Source: Burkholderia cepacia (GTDB taxonomy: Bacteria; Pseudomonadota; Gammaproteobacteria; Burkholderiales; Burkholderiaceae). From it: a DNA stretch of 64,000 nt. A model generated the notes under the pieces. It searched no databases, was not told the DNA's origin, and saw only the letters and a program-made list of their open reading frames with translations. A program made the position numbers and the translations under genes. This document shows positions 24,815 through 34,114 of the stretch, piece by piece (within the stretch, counting starts at the first letter, position 1; the number at the start of each line of letters is the position of its first letter). The DNA lies in the NCBI RefSeq assembly GCF_001718835.1, contig NZ_CP013444.1:1426001-1490000 (forward strand), in the 5' to 3' direction.

Positions 24815-26433
24815 TGGCCGATACCGATACGCAAAAGGCCGACGTCGTCGTCGTCGGCTCGGGTGTCGCAGGCGCGATCGTCGCACACCAGCTCGCGATG
24901 GCGGGCAAGTCCGTGATCCTGCTCGAGGCAGGCCCGCGCATGCCGCGCTGGGAAATCGTCGAGCGCTTCCGCAACCAGGTCGACAAGACCGACTTCATGG
25001 CGCCGTACCCGTCGAGCGCGTGGGCGCCGCACCCGGAATACGGCCCGCCGAACGACTACCTGATCCTCAAGGGCGAGCACAAGTTCAACTCGCAGTACAT
25101 CCGCGCGGTGGGCGGCACGACGTGGCACTGGGCCGCGTCGGCGTGGCGCTTCATCCCGAACGACTTCAAGATGAAGACCGTGTACGGTGTCGGCCGCGAC
25201 TGGCCGATCCAGTACGACGACATCGAGCATTACTACCAGCGCGCCGAGGAAGAGCTCGGCGTGTGGGGCCCGGGCCCCGAGGAAGACCTGTACTCGCCGC
25301 GCAAGGAGCCGTACCCGATGCCGCCGCTGCCGTTGTCGTTCAACGAGCAGACGATCAAGAGCGCGCTCAACGGCTACGACCCGAAGTTCCACGTGGTGAC
25401 CGAGCCGGTCGCGCGCAACAGCCGCCCGTACGACGGCCGGCCCACTTGTTGCGGAAACAACAACTGCATGCCGATCTGCCCGATCGGCGCGATGTACAAC
25501 GGCATCGTGCACGTCGAGAAGGCCGAGCAGGCCGGCGCGAAGCTGATCGACAGCGCGGTCGTCTACAAGCTCGAGACCGGGCCGGACAAGCGCATCACCG
25601 CCGCGGTCTACAAGGACAAGACGGGTGCCGACCATCGCGTCGAAGGCAAGTACTTCGTGATTGCCGCGAACGGTATCGAGACGCCGAAGATCCTGCTGAT
25701 GTCCGCGAACCGCGATTTCCCGAACGGCGTTGCCAACAGCTCCGACATGGTCGGCCGCAACCTGATGGATCACCCTGGCACCGGCGTGTCGTTCTACGCG
25801 AACGAGAAGCTGTGGCCGGGCCGCGGCCCGCAGGAGATGACGTCGCTGATCGGCTTCCGCGACGGCCCGTTCCGCGCGACCGAAGCCGCGAAGAAGATCC
25901 ACCTGTCGAACATGTCGCGCATCAACCAGGAGACGCAGAAGATCTTCAAGGCCGGCAAGCTGATGAAGCCCGAGGAGCTCGACGCGCAGATCCGCGACCG
26001 TTCCGCGCGCTACGTGCAGTTCGACTGCTTCCACGAAATTCTGCCGCAGCCCGAGAACCGCATCGTGCCGAGCAAGACGGCCACCGACGCGATCGGCATC
26101 CCGCGCCCGGAGATCACCTATGCGATCGACGACTACGTGAAGCGCGGCGCCGTGCACACGCGCGAGGTCTACGCGACGGCCGCGAAGGTGCTGGGCGGTA
26201 CCGAAGTCGTCTTCAACGACGAATTCGCGCCGAACAACCACATCACGGGTGCGACGATCATGGGCGCGGATGCACGCGACTCGGTCGTCGACAAGGACTG
26301 CCGCACGTTCGACCATCCGAACCTGTTCATCTCGAGCAGCTCGACGATGCCGACCGTCGGTACGGTGAACGTGACGCTGACGATCGCGGCGCTCGCGCTG
26401 CGGATGTCGGACACGCTGAAGAAGGAAGTCTGA
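24814..26433 (+). CDS. FAD-dependent glucose dehydrogenase catalytic (alpha) subunit
   Basis: A 539-residue GMC-type oxidoreductase oxidising glucose (and probably related sugars) at C1 in the periplasm. FAD-binding VVVGSGVAGAIVAHQL (about 12-27); an Fe-S cluster motif with Cys212, Cys213, Cys218 and Cys222 (RPTCCGNNNCMPICPIG) that passes electrons to the cytochrome subunit; catalytic His476 in NNHITGATIMG; and C-terminal LFISSSSTMPTVGTVNVTLT. Length, Cys positions and active-site His all agree with the well-studied B. cepacia enzyme used in glucose sensors. Translation is coupled to the small subunit (1-base overlap). Confidence 0.95.
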   Translation: MADTDTQKADVVVVGSGVAGAIVAHQLAMAGKSVILLEAGPRMPRWEIVERFRNQVDKTDFMAPYPSSAWAPHPEYGPPNDYLILKGEHKFNSQYIRAVGGTTWHWAASAWRFIPNDFKMKTVYGVGRDWPIQYDDIEHYYQRAEEELGVWGPGPEEDLYSPRKEPYPMPPLPLSFNEQTIKSALNGYDPKFHVVTEPVARNSRPYDGRPTCCGNNNCMPICPIGAMYNGIVHVEKAEQAGAKLIDSAVVYKLETGPDKRITAAVYKDKTGADHRVEGKYFVIAANGIETPKILLMSANRDFPNGVANSSDMVGRNLMDHPGTGVSFYANEKLWPGRGPQEMTSLIGFRDGPFRATEAAKKIHLSNMSRINQETQKIFKAGKLMKPEELDAQIRDRSARYVQFDCFHEILPQPENRIVPSKTATDAIGIPRPEITYAIDDYVKRGAVHTREVYATAAKVLGGTEVVFNDEFAPNNHITGATIMGADARDSVVDKDCRTFDHPNLFISSSSTMPTVGTVNVTLTIAALALRMSDTLKKEV

Positions 26434-26435
26434 CC

Positions 26436-27713
26436 GTGCGGAAATCTACTCTCACCTTCCTCCTCGCCGGCTGCCTCGCGCTGCCGGGCCTCGCACGCGC
26501 GGCCGATGCGGCCGATCCGGCGCTGGTCAAGCGCGGCGAATACCTCGCGGTCGCCGGCGACTGCATGGCGTGCCACACCGCGAAGGGCGGCAAGCCGTTC
26601 GCGGGCGGTCTCGGCATGCCGATCCCGATGCTCGGCAAGATCTATACGAGCAACATCACGCCCGATCCCGAGACGGGCATCGGCAACTGGACGGCCGAGG
26701 ACTTCGAGCGCGCGGTGCGCCACGGGGTGTCGAAGAACGGCGACAACCTGTATCCGGCGATGCCGTACGTGTCGTACGCGAAGATCAACGACGACGACGT
26801 GCAGGCGCTGTACGCGTACTTCATGCACGGCGTCGAACCGGTCAAGCAGGCGCCGCCGAAGAACGAGATCCCCGCGCTGCTGAGCATGCGCTGGCCGCTG
26901 AAGATCTGGAACTGGCTGTTCCTGAAGGACGGCGCGTACGAGCCGAAGCCGGCGCAGAGCGCCGAGTGGAACCGCGGCGCGTATCTCGTGCAGGGGCTTG
27001 CTCACTGCAGCACGTGCCACACGCCGCGCGGCATCGCGATGCAGGAGAAATCGCTCGACGAAACCGGCGGCAGCTTCCTGTCGGGTTCGGTGCTCGCGGG
27101 CTGGGACGGCTACAACATCACGTCCGACCCGAACGCGGGGATCGGCGGCTGGACGCAGCAGCAGCTCGTCCAGTACCTGCGCACCGGCACCGTGCCGGGC
27201 CTCGCGCAGGCGGCCGGGCCGATGGCCGAGGCGATCGAGCACAGCTTCTCGAAGATGACCGAAGCCGACATCGGCGCGATCTCGACGTACATTCGCACGG
27301 TGCCGGCAGTCGCCAGCGGCGATGCGAAGCAGTCGCGTTCGTCGTGGGGCAAGCCGGCCGAGGACGGCCTGACGCTGCGCGGCGCAGCGCTCGCGTCGTC
27401 GGGCATCGATCCGGCACGGCTGTATCTCGGCAACTGCGCGACCTGCCACCAGATGCAGGGCAAGGGCACGCCGGACGGTTATTACCCGCCGCTGTTCCAC
27501 AACTCGACGGTCGGCGCACCGAATCCGGTGAACCTCGTGCAGGTGATCCTGAACGGCGTGCAGCGCAAGGCCGGCAGCGAGGACGTCGGGATGCCCGCGT
27601 TCCGCCACGAGTTGTCGGATGCGCAGATCGCCGCGCTGACGAACTACGTGACCGGGCAGTTCGGCAATCCGGCCGCGAAGGTGACCGAGCAGGACGTCGC
27701 GAAGCTGCGCTGA
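26436..27713 (+). CDS. FAD-glucose dehydrogenase triheme cytochrome c (beta) subunit
   Basis: A 425-residue membrane-associated cytochrome c with three haem-binding motifs: CMACH (43-47), CSTCH (191-195) and CATCH (334-338). A signal peptide (TFLLAGCLALPGLARA) exports it. It accepts electrons from the Fe-S cluster of the alpha subunit and passes them to ubiquinone. The start is GTG at 26436, 2 bases after the alpha stop; no ATG gives the signal peptide. The fold follows the alcohol/gluconate dehydrogenase cytochrome family. Confidence 0.94.
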   Translation: MRKSTLTFLLAGCLALPGLARAADAADPALVKRGEYLAVAGDCMACHTAKGGKPFAGGLGMPIPMLGKIYTSNITPDPETGIGNWTAEDFERAVRHGVSKNGDNLYPAMPYVSYAKINDDDVQALYAYFMHGVEPVKQAPPKNEIPALLSMRWPLKIWNWLFLKDGAYEPKPAQSAEWNRGAYLVQGLAHCSTCHTPRGIAMQEKSLDETGGSFLSGSVLAGWDGYNITSDPNAGIGGWTQQQLVQYLRTGTVPGLAQAAGPMAEAIEHSFSKMTEADIGAISTYIRTVPAVASGDAKQSRSSWGKPAEDGLTLRGAALASSGIDPARLYLGNCATCHQMQGKGTPDGYYPPLFHNSTVGAPNPVNLVQVILNGVQRKAGSEDVGMPAFRHELSDAQIAALTNYVTGQFGNPAAKVTEQDVAKLR

Positions 27714-27887
27714 TGCGGCGCGCGACGGCCGCACCAGCACTATCTCGAGAGGAGGGCGCGCAGCGCATCGGGCGGCGGCCCGATGCAAGGTGGTTGCAGA
27801 GCGGGACGGGCGGCGCAGGCGGCCGCCCGTCCTGGTTCATTGACACGCCGATGCGCGCGCCGCGCATCGCTTTCGTTGATCGACACC

Positions 27888-28307
27888 ATGACACCGAATC
27901 AACCGTTTCTCGCGTCCCAGCGCGATGTGCTGCTGCTGCTTGCCCGGATCCTGCTCGTGATCCTGTTCGTGATGTTCGGCTGGCCGAAGCTCGTGCATTT
28001 TTCCGGCACGATCGCGTACATGGGCAAGGTGGGCGCCCCGGCGCCGATCATCTCCGCCGCGATCTCCGTCGTGATGGAGCTGTTCGTCGGGATCGCGATC
28101 CTGGTCGGCTTCCAGACGCGTGCGCTCGCGTTGCTGCTGGCGCTCTACACGATCGGCACCGGCATCATCGGCCATCACTACTGGACGATGACGGGCGGCG
28201 AGCAGATCAACAACATGATTCATTTCTACAAGAACATCGCGATCACCGGCGGTTTGCTCGCGCTCTGCGCGGCCGGCCCCGGGCGTTTTTCGATCGATCG
28301 CGGCTGA
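27888..28307 (+). CDS. DoxX-family membrane protein
   Basis: A 139-residue inner-membrane protein with four predicted helices: LLLLARILLVILFVMFGWPK, ISAAISVVMELFVGIAILVG, LALLLALYTIGTGIIG and the C-terminal ITGGLLALCAAG. The pattern matches the DoxX/YphA family, related to the quinol-oxidase subunit DoxD. It lies 174 bases after the glucose dehydrogenase operon on the same strand and could share its transcript, which would suit a role near quinone reduction, but this is inference. ATG 27888 has no strong ribosome site; upstream codons in the frame are Arg/Ala-rich and not signal-like. Confidence 0.85.
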   Translation: MTPNQPFLASQRDVLLLLARILLVILFVMFGWPKLVHFSGTIAYMGKVGAPAPIISAAISVVMELFVGIAILVGFQTRALALLLALYTIGTGIIGHHYWTMTGGEQINNMIHFYKNIAITGGLLALCAAGPGRFSIDRG

Positions 28308-28363
28308 CCGGGCGCGCGCATGGGGCGCGCGCGGGAAGGTCGAGACTCCGAGGGGGCAATACC

Positions 28364-29467
28364 TTGCAATTCAAACCAATCGCATTGCTGATGGCGGCGG
28401 CCGTGCCCGCCGCCGCGAGCGCGCAGACGAGCGTGATGCTGTACGGCCGGATCGACGGCGGCATCGAATACCTGAACCACATCGCGACGCCGAACGGCAG
28501 CAAGTCGCGCTGGAGCGCGGAAGGCGGCGACTGGGGCACCAGCATGTTCGGCCTGAAGGGCTTCGAGGATCTCGGCGGCGGGCTGTCGACGGTCTTCAAC
28601 CTGGAGACCGCATTCCAGGTGATGAACGGCACGACGGGCGGCGGGCGCATGTGGTCTCGGCGCGCGTATGTCGGGCTGAAGAGCGACACGTGGGGCCAGC
28701 TTCAGGCCGGCCGCAACCTGTTCATCGACAGCGACGGCGTGTGGGAATTCGATCCGTTCGTGCAGCAGGCGTTTTCGTCGGCATCGCTCGTGCGCGGCCG
28801 CAACTGGCAGCAGAGCAGCAACAACATCGAATATCACAGCCCGGTGATCGGCGGCTTCGACGTGCAGGCGCAATACGCGTTCGGCAACCAGTCGCGCGGC
28901 TTCAACTACGGTGCGGCCGACGATTTCGGCCGCTCGGACGGGATCATGATCTCGTACCACTCGCCGTTGCTCGACGTGCGCGGCATCTATGACGAACTGC
29001 GCGACAACAACGGCAAGTTCAGCAACATCTTCACCGCGTCGCGCGAGTATTTCGTCGGTGCGAACGTGAAGGTGCAGAAGTTCAAGATCCAGGGCGCGTA
29101 TACGCACTACCAGGCGCCGGACAGCCCGGCCGGGGTGGCCGATCGCGCCGATCACTACTGGCTCGGTGCGACCTACGCTGCGACGCCGCAATGGGCCGTG
29201 ACGGGCGGCGGTTACTACGTGAAGGTGGGCGACGGCGGCGGCGACGCATCGCACGACCCGTCGGGGCACGCGATGATGTACGTGCTCGGCACCACGTACA
29301 ACCTGTCGAAGCGCACGTTCCTGTATGGGACGGTTGCGTATGTGCGTAATGGCGGGAATTCGAACTTCTCGCTGCTCGCGACACCGCGTGATGCGACGTC
29401 GGGGACGAGCCCGATAACGGGCGAGTCGCAGACGGGGGCGTATGTGGGGATGATGCATACGTTCTGA
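28364..29467 (+). CDS. Gram-negative porin
   Basis: A 367-residue outer-membrane porin of the beta-proteobacterial general porin family. A signal peptide ends at ASAQTS; the mature protein starts SVMLYGRIDGGIEYL and has strands such as SRRAYVGLKSDTWGQLQAGR and NNIEYHSPVIGGFDVQAQY, ending in MHTF with the C-terminal Phe needed for BAM assembly. The start is TTG at 28364: AGGGGG lies 7 bases upstream and the signal peptide begins there, while the next ATG (28391) would cut it. It follows DoxX by 56 bases and is closed by a strong terminator. A sugar-uptake role with the glucose dehydrogenase is plausible but unproved. Confidence 0.9.
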   Translation: MQFKPIALLMAAAVPAAASAQTSVMLYGRIDGGIEYLNHIATPNGSKSRWSAEGGDWGTSMFGLKGFEDLGGGLSTVFNLETAFQVMNGTTGGGRMWSRRAYVGLKSDTWGQLQAGRNLFIDSDGVWEFDPFVQQAFSSASLVRGRNWQQSSNNIEYHSPVIGGFDVQAQYAFGNQSRGFNYGAADDFGRSDGIMISYHSPLLDVRGIYDELRDNNGKFSNIFTASREYFVGANVKVQKFKIQGAYTHYQAPDSPAGVADRADHYWLGATYAATPQWAVTGGGYYVKVGDGGGDASHDPSGHAMMYVLGTTYNLSKRTFLYGTVAYVRNGGNSNFSLLATPRDATSGTSPITGESQTGAYVGMMHTF

Positions 29468-29490
29468 GCGGCGCGCGGGAGCGCGATACG

Positions 29491-29526
29491 CAAAAGGGCT
29501 TCGGCAGTGGATGCAGAAGCCCTTTT
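29491..29526. terminator. bidirectional intrinsic terminator
   Basis: An 11-bp perfect stem (AAAAGGGCTTC at 29491-29501 and its complement at 29515-29525) with T5 at 29522-29526. It lies between the convergent porin (plus) and MHS transporter (minus) genes; the A-run on its left side gives T's for the other direction, so it can stop both. Confidence 0.85.
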
Positions 29527-29540
29527 TCATGTGCCGCGCA

Positions 29541-30854
29541 TCAGTCGAGTGCCTTCCCGGCTTTTTCGTCCATGCAGCGAATCGCGAGCAGCGTCAGCAC
29601 CCCGCAGCCGATCGCATACCACGCAGGCGCATTCGGATTGCCGGTAGCCGCGATCAGCCACGTGACGAAAAACTGCGCGAAGCCGCCGAAGATCGCGACG
29701 CCCACGCTGTACACGAGTGCGCCGCCCGTCGCACGCACTGCACGCGGGAACAGTTCGCCAAGCATCGCGCCCGTCGCGCCGATGTTGATCGCATGCACGA
29801 TCGACAGCGCGGCGATGATCGACAGCAGGGATGCGGCGCCCGGCCAGCGGTTCAGCGCGATGAACGCCGGGTAGATCGCGGCCATCAGCGCGATGCGCGT
29901 CCACCAGACGATCCGGTTGCGCCCGTACACGTCGGACAGGTGGCCGCCGATCGGCGTCACGAGCATCAGGATCGCGCCCGCGACGCAGCCGGCCGTCATC
30001 GACAGCCAGGTCGGCAGGTGCAACACCTGCACGCCGTAGATCGCCATGTAGAACACGATGATGTAGTGGATCGACGTGCCGCCGATCGTCACGCCGAGGC
30101 CCGCGAACACGGCCTTGCCGTGATGGCGCAGCACGTCGGCGAGCGGCAGCGATGCGACCTTTTCCTTCTGCGCGCTCGCCGCTGCCGGCACTTCCTCGAC
30201 GGTGCGGCGCAGCCAGTAGCCGAGCGGCACGAACAGCGTGCCGATGATGAACGGCACGCGCCAGCCCCAGCTTTCGAGCTGCGCGGCAGTGAGCGTCGAC
30301 GTCAGCGCGACGCCGGTCAGCGCACCGGCGAGCGCCGCAAGCCCCTGGCTCGAGAACTGGAACGATGCGTAGAAGCCGCGACGATGCTGCGGCGCCTGTT
30401 CGAGCAGCAGCGTGGTCGATGCGCCGACTTCGCCGCCCGACGCGAACCCTTGCAGCAGGCGCGCGAGCACGAGCAGCAGCGGGGCGGCGAGGCCGATCTG
30501 CGCGAAGGTCGGCGCGACGGCGATCGTCGCGGTGCCGAGCGCCATCAGTAGCAGCGTGAGGATCATCGCCTTCTTGCGGCCGGCACGGTCGGCGTACATG
30601 CCGATCACGAGGCCGCCGAGCGGGCGCGTGACGAAGCCGACACCGAAGCTCGCGACCGCGAGCATCAGTTGCCCGAACGACGAATGCACGGGAAAGAACA
30701 GCTTGCCGATCAGGATCGCGAAGAAGCTGTAGACCGTGAAATCGTAGAACTCGAGCGCGTTGCCGACGGCGGCGGCCGCGATCAGCCGGCGTTTCTTCGC
30801 GGCGGCGCGAGCATCGACCGGCGTGCCGGCGAGCGAAAGGGCGGACGTTTTCAT
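29541..30854 (-). CDS. MHS-family (metabolite:H+ symporter) MFS transporter
   Basis: A 437-residue transporter with 12 predicted helices. MHS/citrate-symporter-like motifs: GNALEFYDFTVYSFFA in helix 1, the loop 2-3 motif GMYADRAGRKKAM, LLQGFASGGEVGAST in helix 4-5 and RRGFYASFQFSSQG. It imports organic acids or related solutes with protons; substrate unknown. It lies 41 bases downstream of the M20 amidohydrolase gene on the same strand, so the two probably form an operon for uptake and hydrolysis of an amidated or N-acyl compound, controlled by the divergent LysR. Confidence 0.88.
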   Translation of the reverse strand: MKTSALSLAGTPVDARAAAKKRRLIAAAAVGNALEFYDFTVYSFFAILIGKLFFPVHSSFGQLMLAVASFGVGFVTRPLGGLVIGMYADRAGRKKAMILTLLLMALGTATIAVAPTFAQIGLAAPLLLVLARLLQGFASGGEVGASTTLLLEQAPQHRRGFYASFQFSSQGLAALAGALTGVALTSTLTAAQLESWGWRVPFIIGTLFVPLGYWLRRTVEEVPAAASAQKEKVASLPLADVLRHHGKAVFAGLGVTIGGTSIHYIIVFYMAIYGVQVLHLPTWLSMTAGCVAGAILMLVTPIGGHLSDVYGRNRIVWWTRIALMAAIYPAFIALNRWPGAASLLSIIAALSIVHAINIGATGAMLGELFPRAVRATGGALVYSVGVAIFGGFAQFFVTWLIAATGNPNAPAWYAIGCGVLTLLAIRCMDEKAGKALD

Positions 30855-30895
30855 GCAATTCCCCGATGAACGCGAGCGCGCGTGATGAAGGGCCG

Positions 30896-32080
30896 TCAGG
30901 CCGCGAGCCAGGCTTCGGCGATGCGAACCCAGTAGCTCGCGCCGATCGCGAGGATGTCGTCGTTGAAGTCGTAGCCGGGGTTGTGCACCATGCAGCCGCC
31001 CTTGCTGCCGATCCCGTTGCCGATGAATGCGTAGCAGCCGGGGCGCGCTTCGAGCATGAACGCGAAATCCTCGCTGCCCATCAGCGGCGCGGTGTCGGTT
31101 TCGACACGCTCGGCGCCGAGCATCTGGCGCGCGATGTCGGCCGCGAATGCAGTCGGCTCCGCGTGATTGACGAGCACCGGGTAGCCGTAGTCGTAGTCGA
31201 CTTCCGCCGTGACGCCGAAGCTTTCCGCCTGGCCTTTCACGAGCGCTTCGATGCGGCGCGCGAGCAGCGCGCGCACGTCGGCGTTCAGCGCGCGCACCGA
31301 CAGCTTCATCACGACGGTTTCGGGAATGATGTTGAAGGTCTCGCCGGCCTGCACGCTGCCGACGGTGATCACGGCCGCATGCTGCGCATCGACCTCGCGC
31401 GCGACGATCGTCTGCAGCGCGACCATGATGCTGCCCGCGGCCGACATCGGATCGCGCGCGAAATGCGGCATCGCGCCGTGGCCGCCGACACCGCGCAGCG
31501 TGATCGTCACGCGGTCGGCCGATGCCATCGCGGCGCCGGTGCGGAAGGCCATGTCGCCGGCTGCGCGGCCCGGCATGTTGTGGATCGCGAAGATCGCGTC
31601 GCACGGGAAGCGCTCGAACAGGCCGTCGTCCATCATCGCCTTCGCGCCGCCGAAGTTTTCCTCGGCCGGCTGGAAGATCAGGTTCAGCGTGCCGGAGAAC
31701 TGGCGCGTGGCCGCGAGGTGGCGCGCCGCGCACAGCAGCATCGCGGTGTGGCCGTCGTGGCCGCACGCATGCATCTTGTTCGCATGGCGGCTCGCGTACG
31801 GCAGGCCGGTGGCTTCCGCGAGCGGCAGTGCGTCCATGTCGGCACGCAGCCCGACCGTGCGCGTGCCTTGCCCTTCGCGCAGCACGCCGACCACGCCCGT
31901 CTTGCCGATGCCGCGATGCACGTCGTAACCCCAGCCGGCAAGCAGCTCGGCGACGAGATCGCTCGTGAGCGTTTCCTCGAATGCGAGTTCGGGGTGAGCG
32001 TGGATGCGGCGGCGCACCTCGACCAGCTCGGGCGCGATCGCGGCGATACCGGGGATGACGGGGTTCACGGCTTGCAGCAT
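30896..32080 (-). CDS. M20 family amidohydrolase (hippurate hydrolase-like)
   Basis: A 394-residue metallohydrolase of the M20D amidohydrolase group (hippuricase, IAA-amino acid hydrolases). Metal-binding and catalytic blocks: GLRADMDALPLAEATGLPY, HACGHDGHTAMLL, FQPAEENFGGAK (catalytic Glu pair), the lid domain, and MGSEDFAFM near the C-terminus. Cytoplasmic, cutting N-acyl amino acid or similar amide bonds. AGGAG lies 6 bases before the ATG at 32080. Operon with the downstream transporter; divergent to a LysR regulator with a 174-base control region between. Confidence 0.9.
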   Translation of the reverse strand: MLQAVNPVIPGIAAIAPELVEVRRRIHAHPELAFEETLTSDLVAELLAGWGYDVHRGIGKTGVVGVLREGQGTRTVGLRADMDALPLAEATGLPYASRHANKMHACGHDGHTAMLLCAARHLAATRQFSGTLNLIFQPAEENFGGAKAMMDDGLFERFPCDAIFAIHNMPGRAAGDMAFRTGAAMASADRVTITLRGVGGHGAMPHFARDPMSAAGSIMVALQTIVAREVDAQHAAVITVGSVQAGETFNIIPETVVMKLSVRALNADVRALLARRIEALVKGQAESFGVTAEVDYDYGYPVLVNHAEPTAFAADIARQMLGAERVETDTAPLMGSEDFAFMLEARPGCYAFIGNGIGSKGGCMVHNPGYDFNDDILAIGASYWVRIAEAWLAA

Positions 32081-32254
32081 GGTGTCTCCTGTGGGGCGTT
32101 TGACGCACATATGACGAGCAAGCATATAAATTTCTTTTGCGTACCAGAAGCTGATAAATTGCTTTGGTGCTCACCACCGGTTGCCGCTAGGGAACACCCT
32201 GAGATCGGCTGCCGGGCCCGGTGTCCGGGTTTCCACGGATCACGCGTCGCCGCC

Positions 32255-33157
32255 ATGAAATACCATCAGCTGAAAGCGTTCGTCACCGTTGCGGAGGAGG
32301 GGAGCATTCGCGCGGCCGCGCGGCGCCTGAACGTGTCGCCGGCGGCACTGACGAAGGCGGTCAAGGAGCTGGAGATCGCGCTCGGCGTGTCGCTCGTCGT
32401 GCGCACCGCGCGCGGCGTGCAGCTCACCGCGTTCGGCCAGCAGCTGCAGGTGCGCGCGCGACTGATCGTCGCCGAAATGCAGCGCGCCCGCGACGACATC
32501 GAGCAGGCGCAAGGGGCGATGACGGGCTCCGTCGCGGCGGCGGTGACGCCGGCCGCCGCGGTGACGATCCTGCCCGATGCGTTTCGCGCGTTCCGGCGGC
32601 GTTTTCCGGTAGCGCGCGTCAGTATCGTCGAAGGGTTTCCGGGCGTCGCGCTGCCGCGGCTGCACGACGGCTCGCTCGATTTCGCGGTGGCCGTCGTCGT
32701 GCCCGAACTGCTGGCCGCCGAGTTCGATCACGCCGAACTGTATTCGAGCCGTTCGCTGATCGTCGCGCGCAAGGGCCATCCGCTCGCATCGGCCACGTCG
32801 CTCGCCGATCTCGTCGAAGCCGACTGGCTGATGAATCCGTCACCCGAAAGCTCGACGCAGGTGCTGTTCAATTCGTTCGTCGCCTACGGGTTGCCGGTGC
32901 CGGCGCGCGTCGTCGAATGCCCGAGCTTCGGGCTCGCGCGCAGCCTGATGATGGGCTGCGACCTGATTGCATCGATGCCCGAGCAACTGCTCGACGCCGA
33001 CTGGGCGCGCGACCGGCTCGTGGTGCTGCCGATCCGCGAGCGGTTGCCGGCCGTATCGGTGCAGGTCATCACGCGTCGCGACAGCCCGCTCACGCCGGCC
33101 GCGGCAATGCTGCTCGATTGCCTGCGCGATTCGGCGCGCAGGCAAGGGCTGCGGTGA
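32255..33157 (+). CDS. LysR-family regulator of the amidohydrolase/transporter pair
   Basis: A 300-residue LysR protein. Helix-turn-helix: YHQLKAFVTVAEEGSIRAAA and RLNVSPAALTKAVKELE, then an effector-binding domain from about residue 90 (VTPAAAVTILPDAFRAFRRR). The ATG at 32255 sits directly before the DNA-binding domain. Divergent orientation from the M20 gene is the classic LysR arrangement, so it most likely controls that operon in response to the transported compound. The binding site would be in 32081-32254; I see no single palindrome I can name there. Confidence 0.9.
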   Translation: MKYHQLKAFVTVAEEGSIRAAARRLNVSPAALTKAVKELEIALGVSLVVRTARGVQLTAFGQQLQVRARLIVAEMQRARDDIEQAQGAMTGSVAAAVTPAAAVTILPDAFRAFRRRFPVARVSIVEGFPGVALPRLHDGSLDFAVAVVVPELLAAEFDHAELYSSRSLIVARKGHPLASATSLADLVEADWLMNPSPESSTQVLFNSFVAYGLPVPARVVECPSFGLARSLMMGCDLIASMPEQLLDADWARDRLVVLPIRERLPAVSVQVITRRDSPLTPAAAMLLDCLRDSARRQGLR

Positions 33158-33268
33158 ACGGGACGTACACGGGTCAAACGCGCTTTGCCAGTCATCCTGA
33201 GCATTGGGGCCGCATGATGAACGGCGGCCCGGCGCGATTTTCGTGCGCGGCCGGCGAGCCGGTATCAT

Positions 33269-33295
33269 AGCGGCCGGCCGGCGCCGCCGGCCGCT
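33269..33295 (+). other. GC-rich stem-loop ahead of ppnP
   Basis: A 10-bp perfect stem (AGCGGCCGGC and complement, 7-base loop) placed just after a TATCAT box (33263-33268) and 44 bases before the ppnP ATG. It may be a weak terminator for the LysR gene or a 5'-leader hairpin; no T-run follows. Confidence 0.4.
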
Positions 33296-33339
33296 CTCCA
33301 ACCATCGCCAACTTTCAGACCCAGCAATCAGAGGCATTC

Positions 33340-33660
33340 ATGACCAGTGCAACCCAATTCGACAACGTATCGGTCGTCAAGCGCGCGAACGTCTATTTCG
33401 ACGGCAAGTGCGTGTCGCATACCGTGCTCTTCCCGGACGGCACGCGCAAGACGCTCGGCGTGATCCTGCCGTGCGCGCTCAACTTCGGCACCGACGCGCC
33501 CGAATTGATGGAAGTGCAGGCCGGCAAGTGCCGCGTGAAGCTCGACGGCAGCAGCGAATGGCAGACCTACGGCGCCGGCGAATCGTTCTCGGTGCCGGGC
33601 AAGAGCCGCTTCGACATCGAAGTGCTCGAGACGCTCGATTACGTCTGCAGCTATCTTTGA
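33340..33660 (+). CDS. ppnP: pyrimidine/purine nucleoside phosphorylase
   Basis: A 106-residue small cupin-fold phosphorylase (YaiE/PpnP family, former DUF1255) that splits nucleosides with phosphate. The full length and family pattern are present: [67 protein letters not shown] and the C-terminal LDYVCSYL. The ATG at 33340 gives the standard length. Monocistronic, followed by a hairpin terminator. Confidence 0.93.
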
Positions 33661-33703
33661 CGACGTCGGCGCGCATGGCGCGCCGCCCGCCGTTCAATGA
33701 AAA

Positions 33704-33723
33704 AGCCCCGCGATTGCGGGGCT
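33704..33723. terminator. bidirectional hairpin terminator
   Basis: AGCCCCGC (33704-33711), loop GATT, complement 33716-33723. On the minus strand T5 follows, ending the small secreted-protein gene; on the plus strand a looser T-rich stretch (CGTTGTTT) follows and ends ppnP. Confidence 0.8.
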
Positions 33724-33763
33724 CGTTGTTTGAAGGGCCGTGCGAGGCCGTTCGCCGGACGCG

Positions 33764-34114
33764 TTACAGGCAGGCGTTGATGTCGCCTGCGGCATCGGCG
33801 CCCGCACCGCTGCCGGCACGGAAGCCGACCCAGGTCTTCGCGCCCGCGGTCTGGGCCGGGCGCACCAGCGCGGCCGCGCCGTTCGGCGGCTGCTGGCCCG
33901 GCGCGTAGACGTCGGTCGCGAGGCCATTCGCGAGCACGTACTGCGAGACGACCTGTTGCTGGGATTTGTCTGCCCAGGTCTTCGCGATGCACGCCGAGAC
34001 TTCCTGAGCAGGTTTCTGGCTCTGTCCCACGTTTTGCACGGCAGGCGACGGATCGGCCGCGTGCGCGGAAATTGCGATAGTCAGTGCGATGAGCGGTAAG
34101 TATTTCGCGTTCAC
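33764..34114 (-). CDS. small secreted hypothetical protein
   Basis: A 116-residue protein with a clean signal peptide (KYLPLIALTIAISAHA, cut before ADPSPA). The mature part of about 95 residues has two Cys (SACIAKTW and the C-terminal NACL) that could form a disulfide, and the block TWADKSQQQVVSQYVLANGL. I do not recognise a family. The start is GTG at 34114 with GGGAGA upstream; no ATG would keep the signal peptide. Monocistronic. Confidence 0.75.
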   Translation of the reverse strand: MNAKYLPLIALTIAISAHAADPSPAVQNVGQSQKPAQEVSACIAKTWADKSQQQVVSQYVLANGLATDVYAPGQQPPNGAAALVRPAQTAGAKTWVGFRAGSGAGADAAGDINACL

